Origin: Alphaproteobacteria bacterium
Lineage (GTDB): Bacteria; Pseudomonadota; Alphaproteobacteria; CAAHEQ01; UBA3637
Assembly (NCBI GenBank): GCA_017533325.1
Contig: JAFXIF010000041.1
Span: 1 to 45,625, forward strand
Direction: 5' to 3'
Length of the DNA: 45,625 nucleotides
The notes beneath the pieces were generated by a model that saw nothing but the letters and a program-made list of their open reading frames with translations, searched no databases and was not told the origin of the DNA. Below, in pieces: positions 7,167 through 15,476 of this stretch. Position 1 is the first letter of the stretch, and each line of letters starts with the position of its first letter. Position numbers and translations under genes: made by a program.

Positions 7167-7658
7167 TTATTTTAAAGAAACATCTTTTTCCCAATCAGCA
7201 TAAGTATAATCAGCAACCCCAGTCATCATGGTTGTTTTAAAAACTTCATATAAACTTCGGCGCTCTTCTTTTTGAATCACTCCACATCTTTCAAGAGCCA
7301 ATGTAACACTCATGGCAATATATTTATCCGTTGGCTCTAAATTTTTGGTTCTATATTCCAAAAGGGTATAATTTCCCATTTCATTGATATCCAACCCCAA
7401 CAAACAATAACTTTCTTCAACAAGTCCTTCTTCTTCAAGAACAGATTGCGCAAGAGAGCTAATAGCCGGCGTGAAAACATTTTCTTCAACAAGAGACAAT
7501 ATCTTATCAATATGCGGCAAAGAAGATTGACGCAAAATATCCATTTCCTGCACTTCAATTTCGCTAATCAAATTGCCGATTTCAAACTCAATATCTTGAG
7601 CTTTTAAAGGCATACTTATCAACATAAAAACCGCGATAAATAATTTAAAAAACTTCAT
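7167..7658 (-). CDS. Small secreted protein of unknown function
   Basis: A 163-aa protein with a clear Sec signal peptide (MKFFKLFIAVFMLISMPLKA, cleavage before QD). The mature part is acidic and helical, with two cysteines (C84 and C125) that could form a disulfide in the periplasm. I recognise no domain. AAGGAGGGG precedes the ATG and a good promoter lies at 7693-7720. It may be transcribed into the transglutaminase-like gene 100 bases downstream, since no terminator is seen between them. Confidence 0.6.
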   Translation of the reverse strand: MKFFKLFIAVFMLISMPLKAQDIEFEIGNLISEIEVQEMDILRQSSLPHIDKILSLVEENVFTPAISSLAQSVLEEEGLVEESYCLLGLDINEMGNYTLLEYRTKNLEPTDKYIAMSVTLALERCGVIQKEERRSLYEVFKTTMMTGVADYTYADWEKDVSLK

Positions 7659-7692
7659 GGCCCCCTCCTTAAAAAAAGCCTCATCTATACTT

Positions 7693-7720
7693 ATTATACC
7701 ATACTTTCGTTATTTCTCAA
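7693..7720 (-). promoter_or_regulatory. Promoter of the small secreted-protein gene
   Basis: Minus strand TTGAGA, 16 bases, TATAAT, with the -10 box 35 bases before the start codon. Confidence 0.6.
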
Positions 7721-7815
7721 AATTTAAACTTTTTTTAAGCTCTCAAGAAACTTTTTCTTTTTTGTCTTTATTTTCATAAATAAAAACAAACCTTTCATAA
7801 AACCTCTTATTTTTA

Positions 7816-7844
7816 TTGACAATCAACGATTATTTTGATAGATT
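7816..7844 (+). promoter_or_regulatory. Candidate promoter of the 450-aa ankyrin gene
   Basis: A perfect TTGACA is followed after 17 bases by a weak TAGATT -10 box, 32 bases before ATG 7877. Confidence 0.45.
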
Positions 7845-7876
7845 TTTATTATGCAATTTATTGAAAGGATCAATTC

Positions 7877-9229
7877 ATGAGTGATGATGATTATAACTTC
7901 TATGCCCCCGGGGATTATCCATCTGATTACCCAAACGATGAGCAACGCCAGTTTTTATCGGCTATTTGCTCAAAAAGAGAAAACGCGATGCAGGATTTTA
8001 TCTGGCAACGTGGCGCTAAAACAGGCTATTTTTATAAAAGTCTCAGTATGATGGAACTGGCTGCAAAATATGATTCCGAACAAGGAGTTAAAGCATTATT
8101 AGACGCTAAAATCAACCCCAATGATATTGCTTATGAATGGAGTATGCCTGCACTTGGCTATGCCGTTTTAAATGATAATTTAAGCATGGCAAAACTTTTG
8201 CTCGAAAGAGGCGCTGATCCAAATATGTATTATGACTATTATAAATATCATGACAATCCGACAAAAAAATATCCGCTCGGATTAGCCATTGAAATGGATT
8301 CGCCTTTAATGGTTCATCAGTTGTTAAAAAGAGGAGCTAATGCAAACACCCTTCATGTTGGAGAGCCCCTTATTGTTTTAGCAGCAAAAAAAGCGCATCC
8401 TTGCGTTATTGACCTTTTGGCTGAAAATGGCGCAAATATTAATGCACAAGATAAAGATGGCAACACAGCTCTTCATATTGCTGCATTAACCGGCAATACA
8501 AGACTTGTGAAAAAATTGATTGAAAAATATCATGCAAACACACTGATTCAAAACAATAATAAAGATTTACCAATGCATCTTGCCATGCAAAATCCAAACT
8601 TTGAAGTTTTAAAACTTCTTCAAACACATGGCACCCCGATTTTTCAAGAAAATATCGGAAAAGAAAGTGTTGCTTCATTGGCTGTTAAATCAAACAATCA
8701 AGAAATTTTACACAAGATTTTTCATTGGTTACACCCTTATGAAGCCGTTTATTTAAAAGACGATAACTTAAACGCTTTATTACCGATTGCCGCTTGTTTA
8801 CCTTTACCGATTGCCACGCATCATTTGGCAAAACACGTAACGAATTTTAACGAACCGACTGAAGATGGAAAAACAGCGTTACATAAAATTTGCCGCAGAG
8901 GAAATATGAATCAATTTAGAGCCTTAATGGCTTATTCTGAGTCAATCAATTTTAATCAACAGGATCTCTGTGGGAATACAGCTCTTCATTATGCTTGTGA
9001 CAAACAATATAAAGAAATAATTTCCACTCTTCTTGAAAAAGGCGCGGATTGTAAAATCAAAAACTATTTTGGAAAAGATGTTATAGAAATGCTTGAACAA
9101 AAAGGTGATAAAGAAACTATTGCTTTTATTGAACAAAAAATCAATAAAGGAAAAACAAATGCCGTTATTGTTATCAAGCATAAAACAACTAACTCACTTG
9201 ACAAAAGTCAAGAAAGGCAAAATAGTTAA
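7877..9229 (+). CDS. Ankyrin-repeat protein (450 aa)
   Basis: About ten ankyrin repeats spanning residues ~15-425, including canonical units such as D-K-D-G-N-T-A-L-H-I-A-A-L-T-G-N. No signal peptide or membrane segment. The N-terminus is acidic (MSDDDYNFYAPGDYPSDYPN) and the last ~25 residues are polar and basic (ending KSQERQNS). No catalytic domain is seen. It is likely a protein-binding effector or cytosolic adaptor. GAAAGGATC precedes the start, and it is a single-gene unit closed by a strong terminator at 9258-9294. Confidence 0.85.
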   Translation: MSDDDYNFYAPGDYPSDYPNDEQRQFLSAICSKRENAMQDFIWQRGAKTGYFYKSLSMMELAAKYDSEQGVKALLDAKINPNDIAYEWSMPALGYAVLNDNLSMAKLLLERGADPNMYYDYYKYHDNPTKKYPLGLAIEMDSPLMVHQLLKRGANANTLHVGEPLIVLAAKKAHPCVIDLLAENGANINAQDKDGNTALHIAALTGNTRLVKKLIEKYHANTLIQNNNKDLPMHLAMQNPNFEVLKLLQTHGTPIFQENIGKESVASLAVKSNNQEILHKIFHWLHPYEAVYLKDDNLNALLPIAACLPLPIATHHLAKHVTNFNEPTEDGKTALHKICRRGNMNQFRALMAYSESINFNQQDLCGNTALHYACDKQYKEIISTLLEKGADCKIKNYFGKDVIEMLEQKGDKETIAFIEQKINKGKTNAVIVIKHKTTNSLDKSQERQNS

Positions 9230-9257
9230 GTCATAAACTTATTTTTATTCTTAAGAA

Positions 9258-9294
9258 AACACCCAGACTGATTTTTTTAGCCGGGTGTTTTTTT
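9258..9294 (+). terminator. Rho-independent terminator of the 450-aa ankyrin gene
   Basis: AACACCC pairs with GGGTGTT, followed by TTTTT. Confidence 0.85.
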
Positions 9295-9411
9295 ATTCAT
9301 TTATTTTTTTCATTTAAAACCTTGCCATTTAAAGCATCTTGTTATATGCTGACTTAAAGCTGATTCAAATATATTCTTCACTTTAAAAAGAATGCTCAAA
9401 ATAAGGAAAGA

Positions 9412-10677
9412 ATGATGAAAATTTCCATAAAAAAAGTTTTGATTTTAAGTTCCCTTTTTATTTTCATCTTAAGCGCGGTTTTTACCTATCCGCCCATCAA
9501 AAAAAATTTGAATTTTTCCTTTCAGCATCAGATACCAGTAACACCTGTTATCGTCCAGCATCTTGTTTGGCAAGACGAACTTATTTTTAAAGAAAACGGC
9601 TCTCGTGTGAAACGAAAACATCACACTCATGAAGCAGAAGTTATTACATTTATCCCCAATCAAAAACTCCTCATAAAATGGGATGAATGGGGCCGAGAAA
9701 TGTTTGTTTATAACAACGAAAGAAAAACGTATGTATACAAACCGGAATCTCTTAATATCGAAAATGAAAAAAAGATTTTTTATAAAAATCACCCTTCTAT
9801 AAAAGAATCCGGCAAAATTTTAAGCATAAATAATTATTCCATTTTGTTTAAGACCAATAAATCTATTCAGCAATATTTAAAACAAAATAACGCTTATGAA
9901 TTAGTTCAAAATTCTCAAGTTTCATTCGATAAACCTAAAAAAATTGCCATTCTTTATATCGCGACGGGAAGATATATCGTTTTTTGGGAAAACTTTTATA
10001 AATCAATGGAAAAACACTTTTTGCCCAAACATGAAAAAACATATTTTTTGTTTACGAACCATGATAATTTAAAAGTGGCAAAAAATGTTGTTAAAATTCA
10101 TCAAGACCAGTTACCGTGGCCGTATATTACATTAAAAAGATATCACTTTTTTGATGCTATAAAAGAAGAGCTTAAAAAATTCGATTACATTTATTTTTTA
10201 AACGGCGATTGCCAGCCCGTTCAAGATATCAATGAAGAAATTTTCCCAACTGACGAACAAGAAATAATGGTTACAATGCATTCTTGGTATTGGCTGGAAA
10301 TCCAACGTCCATACCCTTATGAGCAAAATAAAGAATCAAAAAGTTATATTCCGGCTGATAAAGGAAAATATTATGTTACCGGCGCTTTTAATGGTGGGAC
10401 AAGCGAAGGTTTTTTGAAAATGAGCGCTCTTCTAAAGGAATGGACAGATACGGACATTCAAAACAATGTGATACCTGTTTGGCATGATGAAAGCATGTTG
10501 AATAAATATTTATTCACCTATTTTACCGATAAAAATCCACTTATTCTTTTTCCGGAATATGTGATCACAGAAGGATTTGATTATATATCTGCCTATGAAT
10601 TTCCCAATCACAAAATGATGCTCATTGATAAAGACAAAAAGGGCGGACGGGAATATTTAAGAGGAATTACAAATTAA
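9412..10677 (+). CDS. GT6-family (ABO-type) glycosyltransferase with N-terminal anchor
   Basis: The catalytic domain (residues ~177-415) matches family GT6, which holds the mammalian blood-group A/B and alpha-1,3-galactosyl transferases and a few bacterial enzymes. Visible motifs are KIAILYIATGRY, FDYIYFLNGD, YYVTGAFNGG, WHDESMLNKYL and FPEYV. The metal-binding DxD position reads NGD here, between the mammalian DVD and the bacterial NAN. Family members transfer Gal or GalNAc alpha-1,3 onto Gal. Residues 8-24 form a hydrophobic anchor. Residues ~50-110 form a separate module (H-x-x-W-x-D-E .. W-D-E-W-G) that recurs at the C-terminus of the sialyltransferase-like protein at 16287. The N-terminal extension of ~170 residues is unusual for bacterial GT6. 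Acceptor and donor are inferred only from the family. Confidence 0.8.
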   Translation: MMKISIKKVLILSSLFIFILSAVFTYPPIKKNLNFSFQHQIPVTPVIVQHLVWQDELIFKENGSRVKRKHHTHEAEVITFIPNQKLLIKWDEWGREMFVYNNERKTYVYKPESLNIENEKKIFYKNHPSIKESGKILSINNYSILFKTNKSIQQYLKQNNAYELVQNSQVSFDKPKKIAILYIATGRYIVFWENFYKSMEKHFLPKHEKTYFLFTNHDNLKVAKNVVKIHQDQLPWPYITLKRYHFFDAIKEELKKFDYIYFLNGDCQPVQDINEEIFPTDEQEIMVTMHSWYWLEIQRPYPYEQNKESKSYIPADKGKYYVTGAFNGGTSEGFLKMSALLKEWTDTDIQNNVIPVWHDESMLNKYLFTYFTDKNPLILFPEYVITEGFDYISAYEFPNHKMMLIDKDKKGGREYLRGITN

Positions 10678-10687
10678 ATTCAAAAAA

Positions 10688-10719
10688 AATAAGCCGGCAT
10701 TGGTAAACCGACTTATTTT
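10688..10719. terminator. Bidirectional terminator between convergent genes
   Basis: AATAAG-C-CGG pairs with CCG-A-CTTATT, with an A-tract on the left and TTTT on the right. It sits between the GT6 gene and the VanX-like gene. Confidence 0.7.
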
Positions 10720-10725
10720 CCAAAA

Positions 10726-11409
10726 TTATTCTTTTTGACGAGAGTCTTGCATTAGCTTATCCATAAACTTTTGATTTTTAATGGCCCGATAAATTGTTTT
10801 ATGTTTACCACTTAAAACCGCCCACTCGTGTTCGCCATAACTAAAATGCCACCATTCCGGCGGATAGTTCAAAAATCCCGCTTCTTCCATCACCCTTTTA
10901 AATAAATATCTATTTTTTATAGCCATTAGAGGTATCTTTTTTGACGCCATTGCTGTTTTTTCATCATCTGCCTCTAAATACTTTGCCCCCATATCTAAAC
11001 AATTTTTATTTAAATCACAAATTGTCAAATCAATGGCCGCCCCCGTTTGATGACCGCTTCCAATACCATCCGGATCCGCAACATAAACATTTGTTTTTTC
11101 TCTTAATTCTTTTAAAGATAAAGCAGGATGTTTTTCTTGCATTTTTAGGAACATAGATTGAAACATTGATTGTTGTTTTTCATGGGAGCGAAATGTTTCA
11201 TAAATAAAAAATGTATAACCTTTCGGCAAAAAACTTTTGGCTTTTAAAAGCATATTTACCACTTCTTTTCTTAAATAATGTTTTTGACCCATTTCCTGCC
11301 CTTCCCAAAAAAAATCTTTTGGGTTTAAAGGATAAAGTTTTCCGCTTAAATCTGTTTCAATTAAATCAATATCGGCTTTAAGGCCGGCAACTTCATGAGA
11401 ATATTTCAT
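10726..11409 (-). CDS. VanX-like D-Ala-D-Ala dipeptidase (peptidase M15D)
   Basis: A 227-aa zinc peptidase. The family signature is complete: the S-G-H-Q-T-G-A-A-I-D-L-T block (zinc His and Asp) and the catalytic-Glu/zinc-His motif P-P-E-W-W-H-F. An upstream FIYETFRSHEKQQ segment holds the conserved Arg. VanX-type enzymes hydrolyse free D-Ala-D-Ala, for cell-wall turnover or recycling and in vancomycin-resistance clusters. No vanH/vanA neighbours are present, so a housekeeping or recycling role is more likely. There is no signal peptide, which implies cytosolic location. I use ATG 11409, which has AAAGGA seven bases upstream, rather than the in-frame ATG 11433. The leader is ~175 nt and structured. 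Confidence 0.85.
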   Translation of the reverse strand: MKYSHEVAGLKADIDLIETDLSGKLYPLNPKDFFWEGQEMGQKHYLRKEVVNMLLKAKSFLPKGYTFFIYETFRSHEKQQSMFQSMFLKMQEKHPALSLKELREKTNVYVADPDGIGSGHQTGAAIDLTICDLNKNCLDMGAKYLEADDEKTAMASKKIPLMAIKNRYLFKRVMEEAGFLNYPPEWWHFSYGEHEWAVLSGKHKTIYRAIKNQKFMDKLMQDSRQKE

Positions 11410-11454
11410 ATTTTTCCTTTCACTTTGACTCATGTTATTAAATTAACTTAAAAA

Positions 11455-11584
11455 AAATTTACTGCTCAGAGTTTTAGTTCTGTCAGAGGCAAGTGAAAGA
11501 TGATTTTTTAAATAGACAAACTCTCACCGCCGACTAAATTCGGCGGATTCTGCGGGAAAATAAAATCATAAATTCGTTTGTCAT
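11455..11584 (-). promoter_or_regulatory. Structured 5' leader of the VanX-like gene
   Basis: On the minus strand a helix GACAAAC (11582-11576) with GTTTGTC (11521-11515) starts at the predicted first transcribed base. It encloses a strong hairpin, CCGCCGA..TCGGCGG (11546-11527). A weaker CAGA..TCTG hairpin follows. No T-run terminator is present. The leader could be a cis-regulatory or stabilising element; this is inference. Confidence 0.4.
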
Positions 11585-11590
11585 ATAATG

Positions 11591-11619
11591 ATTATACCAA
11601 AATCAAACACTCATTGCAA
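11591..11619 (-). promoter_or_regulatory. Promoter of the VanX-like gene
   Basis: Minus strand TTGCAA, 17 bases, TATAAT. It is divergent from the HEPN-gene promoter, with about 40 bases between the two. Confidence 0.6.
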
Positions 11620-11658
11620 GAGAAAAAATCTCTTTTTGTTTTTTTGTCAAGATTTTAA

Positions 11659-11687
11659 TTGAAAAATTATTAATTTTATGATATAAT
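11659..11687 (+). promoter_or_regulatory. Promoter of the tandem HEPN gene pair
   Basis: TTGAAA, 17 bases, TATAAT. The ATG at 11715 follows 27 bases later behind AAAGGGGAATAA. Confidence 0.7.
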
Positions 11688-11714
11688 AGCAAAAACAAAC
11701 TTAAAGGGGAATAA

Positions 11715-13559
11715 ATGCCAACACCAAAAAACATAAATAAAAAACTAAGTGAAGCTGATTTGCTTCAATTAATCTGCTATAATTTAGCGCAATTTTCTTA
11801 TGCAAGAAAAAGGTTTGCTTCGCTTAAAAATGAAACGGATTATAACGAATTTTTAAATACTCTTGTTGAAAGAATTCAGCAAATAGCTTTGAGCCAAGCA
11901 AAAGAAATCAAACAATTAACCGATCAAAAGAAAAAAGAAACTGATTCAAAAAAATTGGCTGAAATTGAAGATAAACTTCAAGAATTTTCAAAATTGCCTT
12001 ATAGTCCCACTTGGGTTGCCGGCAGTGAAACTATGGCAAGATGTGCTGCAAAATCTCTTATTTTACTTGGAGATTTTGAAATTATTTTAGCTAATCAAAA
12101 GCAACAAGCTCGCCCCATTGATTCAGTTGCCAAAACAAATCTTTTCGGATCAAATAAAGAAATTAAAGAATTTTATTCCACTCATTATCAAGAAAAATAT
12201 GCTTTAGGCCCCCTTATTCATTCATTATCTTGCGGGACACAAGCCAATCAAGACCGCTTGGAAGCTCTTTTTTCATTAGCTAAACCCAAAACGCCTGTTC
12301 GTCATCAAATATGGATTAACGATCATTTAATGCTTCAATCAAATTTATTAACCGATCAAAGTCTTTATGATTTTTTAAATCAAGACCAGAAAAGAATCGG
12401 CGATGTTTTTTATTTGGTTGCCTATGCTGAAGAAATTGAAAAAAAAGCCAACGGTAATTTAACCCAAGAGTTCATCAATTCGCAACTCAAACAAATGCGC
12501 ATGGAGCATTTAAAACGCGAAGGCGAAAAATATATGGAACAATTCGCTTTGATAACGGTTGAATTATTCGGCCAGTTAATTAAAAGAAGAAAAAAGAATT
12601 CCCCAGCCACGATAAACTCAGGACTCTACGACAAGTTAAATGACATTATTGGCATCACAGCACCATTTTCAAATAATGATGTTGCAAAAATGAAAGAATA
12701 TTTAAGAATCAGGGATGACCTTGCTCATCCGACTGAATATAACTTGCGCCCGATGGGAGATGATTCTCATCCGGATTTATTGGCTGATTTTAAAGACGAT
12801 ATGGTGTCTTATATTGCCAATCTTTTAAATATCAATCCGAACGATATTTTAAATCAAATCAGTCAGATTAAAGAAGAAGAAACATTTAATGTGAATGCAT
12901 TGATAACCTTAATGGATACCAGAAAAGCTTTAAGAGATATCTGTGTTAAAGAAGAAAATTTACCGGATAACGCAGAAAATGTTTTTGAATCGCTTAAATT
13001 TATTGATGCAAACGAAAATCAAATTTTAACAGATGCCGTTGATTTAAGAAATCGTTTGTGTCACAGCAAAATTGATTCTGCCTTTGCCATGCAAGCCGAA
13101 GAAAAAGCTATAGCAGTTTGGCCGGTTATCAATAAAATTGCAACCAATGTTGATAAAAAATATGGCGTTACTTTAAAAAATTATTATCAAAACACGGCGC
13201 CGGCTCAAACCAAATCTTTAAGCGATTTTCAACAAGAGTTTGCATTTCTGAACACTTCCTTTGAAACAGATCCGGATAAAAAACTTTTTATCAGAATCGT
13301 TGATAAAGAACTTTTGGAAAAACTCTATACCTTTTCGTTGGTTACTTATCATTTCATTAAGGGAAATGACGGCAAAAAAACCTGTCCATACATTGACAGC
13401 GAATTTTCGCCGTTTTATCAGGAAATTGATTATCTTGGCAAAAACCCGGACTCAAACGTTTTACCGAATTTAAAACAATTGATTAGCAAAGGCATTTTAA
13501 AGGCTTTTGAAAAAGGATATCCGTTACCAACTCTTAAATCTGAAAATCAAAAAAATTAA
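11715..13559 (+). CDS. Double-HEPN-motif protein A (putative RNase; 614 aa)
   Basis: A soluble, helix-rich protein with no signal peptide. Two R-x4-H motifs with a polar second residue are present: R333-D-D-L-A-H338 and R445-N-R-L-C-H450. This is the catalytic signature of HEPN ribonucleases (R-[N/D/H]-x3-H). Both are conserved at the same places in the adjacent paralogue (13561). Two further blocks are conserved between the pair: residues ~108-147 (ending RPIDSVAKTNLFGS) and ~193-215 (RHQIWINDHLML). The protein therefore looks like an N-terminal recognition region followed by two HEPN units. Paired HEPN motifs occur in Cas13 and in abortive-infection RNases, but the protein is shorter than Cas13 and there is no CRISPR array here. 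The stop codon is one base from the next ATG. RNase function is inferred. Confidence 0.65.
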   Translation: MPTPKNINKKLSEADLLQLICYNLAQFSYARKRFASLKNETDYNEFLNTLVERIQQIALSQAKEIKQLTDQKKKETDSKKLAEIEDKLQEFSKLPYSPTWVAGSETMARCAAKSLILLGDFEIILANQKQQARPIDSVAKTNLFGSNKEIKEFYSTHYQEKYALGPLIHSLSCGTQANQDRLEALFSLAKPKTPVRHQIWINDHLMLQSNLLTDQSLYDFLNQDQKRIGDVFYLVAYAEEIEKKANGNLTQEFINSQLKQMRMEHLKREGEKYMEQFALITVELFGQLIKRRKKNSPATINSGLYDKLNDIIGITAPFSNNDVAKMKEYLRIRDDLAHPTEYNLRPMGDDSHPDLLADFKDDMVSYIANLLNINPNDILNQISQIKEEETFNVNALITLMDTRKALRDICVKEENLPDNAENVFESLKFIDANENQILTDAVDLRNRLCHSKIDSAFAMQAEEKAIAVWPVINKIATNVDKKYGVTLKNYYQNTAPAQTKSLSDFQQEFAFLNTSFETDPDKKLFIRIVDKELLEKLYTFSLVTYHFIKGNDGKKTCPYIDSEFSPFYQEIDYLGKNPDSNVLPNLKQLISKGILKAFEKGYPLPTLKSENQKN

Positions 13560-13560
13560 C

Positions 13561-15414
13561 ATGAGTCAAAAACTTTCTTTAAAACTAAACAACATGCTTG
13601 ATATTTTGTGCGAAAATTTGGCGAAATATCAACATTTTTATCAAGAATATGAACCCATTCAAAATTTTAAAAGTTTTGAAGAATTTTTAAATTTTGCCAC
13701 TGAAAACACCTATAAAGAAGCAATCAGAAGAAAAGAAATTGTTTCTGCCTATTCAAAACAATTACGCGTTGAAAAAAATGAAAATGTTAAAAGATTTCTT
13801 TTAAATGAAATCGACTATTGGACCAAAACTTTTGCCGGCAATATTCATCAAATTGCCGGGAATAAAAGCTTGGCTCGCCATACGGCTAAAAAAACTTTGT
13901 GGCTTAGCGAATTTGAACCTGTTTTTGCAAATCAAAAAGAAGCCTCCAGACCATTTGATTCGATTGGAAAAATCAACTTATTCGGATCGGATGAAAATAT
14001 TAATGAAGTGGCTAATTGCCTTCACTATCATTATTATATCTTAACATCCACGGGGCCTGTTTTTGAAACAACAAATATTTTGGATAAAGCCGGTTCTGAA
14101 AGTATTCATATTTTGCTTTCTGAAACAAAACCGGATAAACCTGTTTATCATCAAATTTGGATTAATGATGAATTAATGTTAAGAGCCACTTTTAAAACAG
14201 ATAAAAGTTTATCCGAATATATCCTGCAATCCTTTGACGCCAGCCGTTCATTAATCTATTTAATCGGATACACGGAAGAAATTTTTAAAAAAATGGGGAA
14301 GAGCCGTTCTCAAGAAACATTGACTCAAGAATATTTGGCAAAAAAACTTGAATACGGCAAAACAAAAAATGCCAATTATTTAGAACAATATCTTTTAATT
14401 TCAACCGAGCTTTTATGCAAAATTATTCAAGAGCTAAAATCAAGCAAAAATTTGCCGACCAATGTTCCTGTTTTTGATGACATTGAAAAAATTCTTCCCC
14501 CAAATCAAACGATGGATCAAAATGATATTTTAAATATGAAAACATATCTTTCTTTCAGAGATCATTTTGCCCACCAAACAGAGTATAATTTCAAACCGTT
14601 TGCAACTTTATCCAATACAACAAATCTTTTAAAAGATTTCAAAAAAAATATGGTCAAATATCTTTCTTTGATTTTATCCATTCCTTCCGGCAAACTCGAT
14701 GAAAAAATTAACTCTATTCAACCACAAACCCATTATGACGTTCACTCACTTTTATTATTAATGGATATGCGAAAAGCTTATAGAGATCTTTGTGTTACAC
14801 ATGCAGGATTATCCCCCGATCAGCCGAATGTTTTTTTAAAACTCGGGTTTATCACAAAAAAAGAAAACAAAGAACTTATCAAAGCCCTTAAATTAAGAAA
14901 CGACATTTGCCATGAAAAATTGAATGAGTCTTTGGCAAAAAAAGCGCAGGATACCTTTAAAATCATTTTACCGATTATTGTAAAAATTGCAAATGAGGCT
15001 CAGCAAAAATTTAACGTTTCTTTAATCAATCACTATCATCCGAGCATTATTCCAACGCCAAAAAATTTTGAAGATATTCAAAAAGAATTTCCGTTTTTAA
15101 ATATCGATAGCAAAAACGATCCGGATAGTCATATTCTCTATGAAACCTTATCTATAAAAACAACCGATAAGAAGTTGATTCAAGAAATGTATACATTGGC
15201 ACATTTGTTTCAAACAATGATCATTCAAAATCATCCGGTTCAAAACAATCCCTATTTTGAAGAAAACGAATTGGAGCCTGTTTTAAAAGAATATCAATCT
15301 TATACAGACACAAATCAAAATAATTTCAGAAAACATATTTTTAAAGCTTTTGCAAATGCTTGGCTCAAAACAGGAAAACTCCCTTCCCTAAAAAATAATC
15401 ATATTCACGACTAA
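13561..15414 (+). CDS. Double-HEPN-motif protein B (paralogue of A; 617 aa)
   Basis: A diverged tandem paralogue of protein A. It is similar over the whole length, with identical spacing of R333-D-H-F-A-H338 and R446-N-D-I-C-H451. It also matches in the FANQKEASRPFDSIGKINLF and YHQIWINDELML blocks. I chose ATG 13561, one base after the upstream TAA, because homology begins there. The Shine-Dalgarno is poor, so translational coupling to protein A is likely and would fix their ratio. Retention of both catalytic-type motifs in two well-diverged copies argues for selection on the HEPN site in each. The pair may form a heterodimer. Function (antiviral, toxin or host-directed RNase) is not decidable from sequence. 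Confidence 0.65.
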   Translation: MSQKLSLKLNNMLDILCENLAKYQHFYQEYEPIQNFKSFEEFLNFATENTYKEAIRRKEIVSAYSKQLRVEKNENVKRFLLNEIDYWTKTFAGNIHQIAGNKSLARHTAKKTLWLSEFEPVFANQKEASRPFDSIGKINLFGSDENINEVANCLHYHYYILTSTGPVFETTNILDKAGSESIHILLSETKPDKPVYHQIWINDELMLRATFKTDKSLSEYILQSFDASRSLIYLIGYTEEIFKKMGKSRSQETLTQEYLAKKLEYGKTKNANYLEQYLLISTELLCKIIQELKSSKNLPTNVPVFDDIEKILPPNQTMDQNDILNMKTYLSFRDHFAHQTEYNFKPFATLSNTTNLLKDFKKNMVKYLSLILSIPSGKLDEKINSIQPQTHYDVHSLLLLMDMRKAYRDLCVTHAGLSPDQPNVFLKLGFITKKENKELIKALKLRNDICHEKLNESLAKKAQDTFKIILPIIVKIANEAQQKFNVSLINHYHPSIIPTPKNFEDIQKEFPFLNIDSKNDPDSHILYETLSIKTTDKKLIQEMYTLAHLFQTMIIQNHPVQNNPYFEENELEPVLKEYQSYTDTNQNNFRKHIFKAFANAWLKTGKLPSLKNNHIHD

Positions 15415-15419
15415 AACTA

Positions 15420-15448
15420 TTGCTTTTTTTCCCAAACTAATGGATACT
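15420..15448 (+). promoter_or_regulatory. Candidate promoter of the Lys/Tyr-rich secreted protein gene
   Basis: TTGCTT, 17 bases, GATACT. It is a moderate match, placed 31 bases before ATG 15477. Confidence 0.4.
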
Positions 15449-15476
15449 AAAAAAAATAGATAACGGGAGGGATAAA

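Noticed and set aside
10726-11409. Vancomycin-resistance operon
   Set aside because: Only a VanX-like peptidase is present, with no ligase, dehydrogenase or two-component genes. Stand-alone homologues are common in Gram-negative bacteria.
11715-15414. Cas13 or another CRISPR effector
   Set aside because: Two HEPN motifs per protein are suggestive, but the proteins are shorter than known Cas13, come as a paralogous pair, and there is no repeat-spacer array or cas gene in the window.
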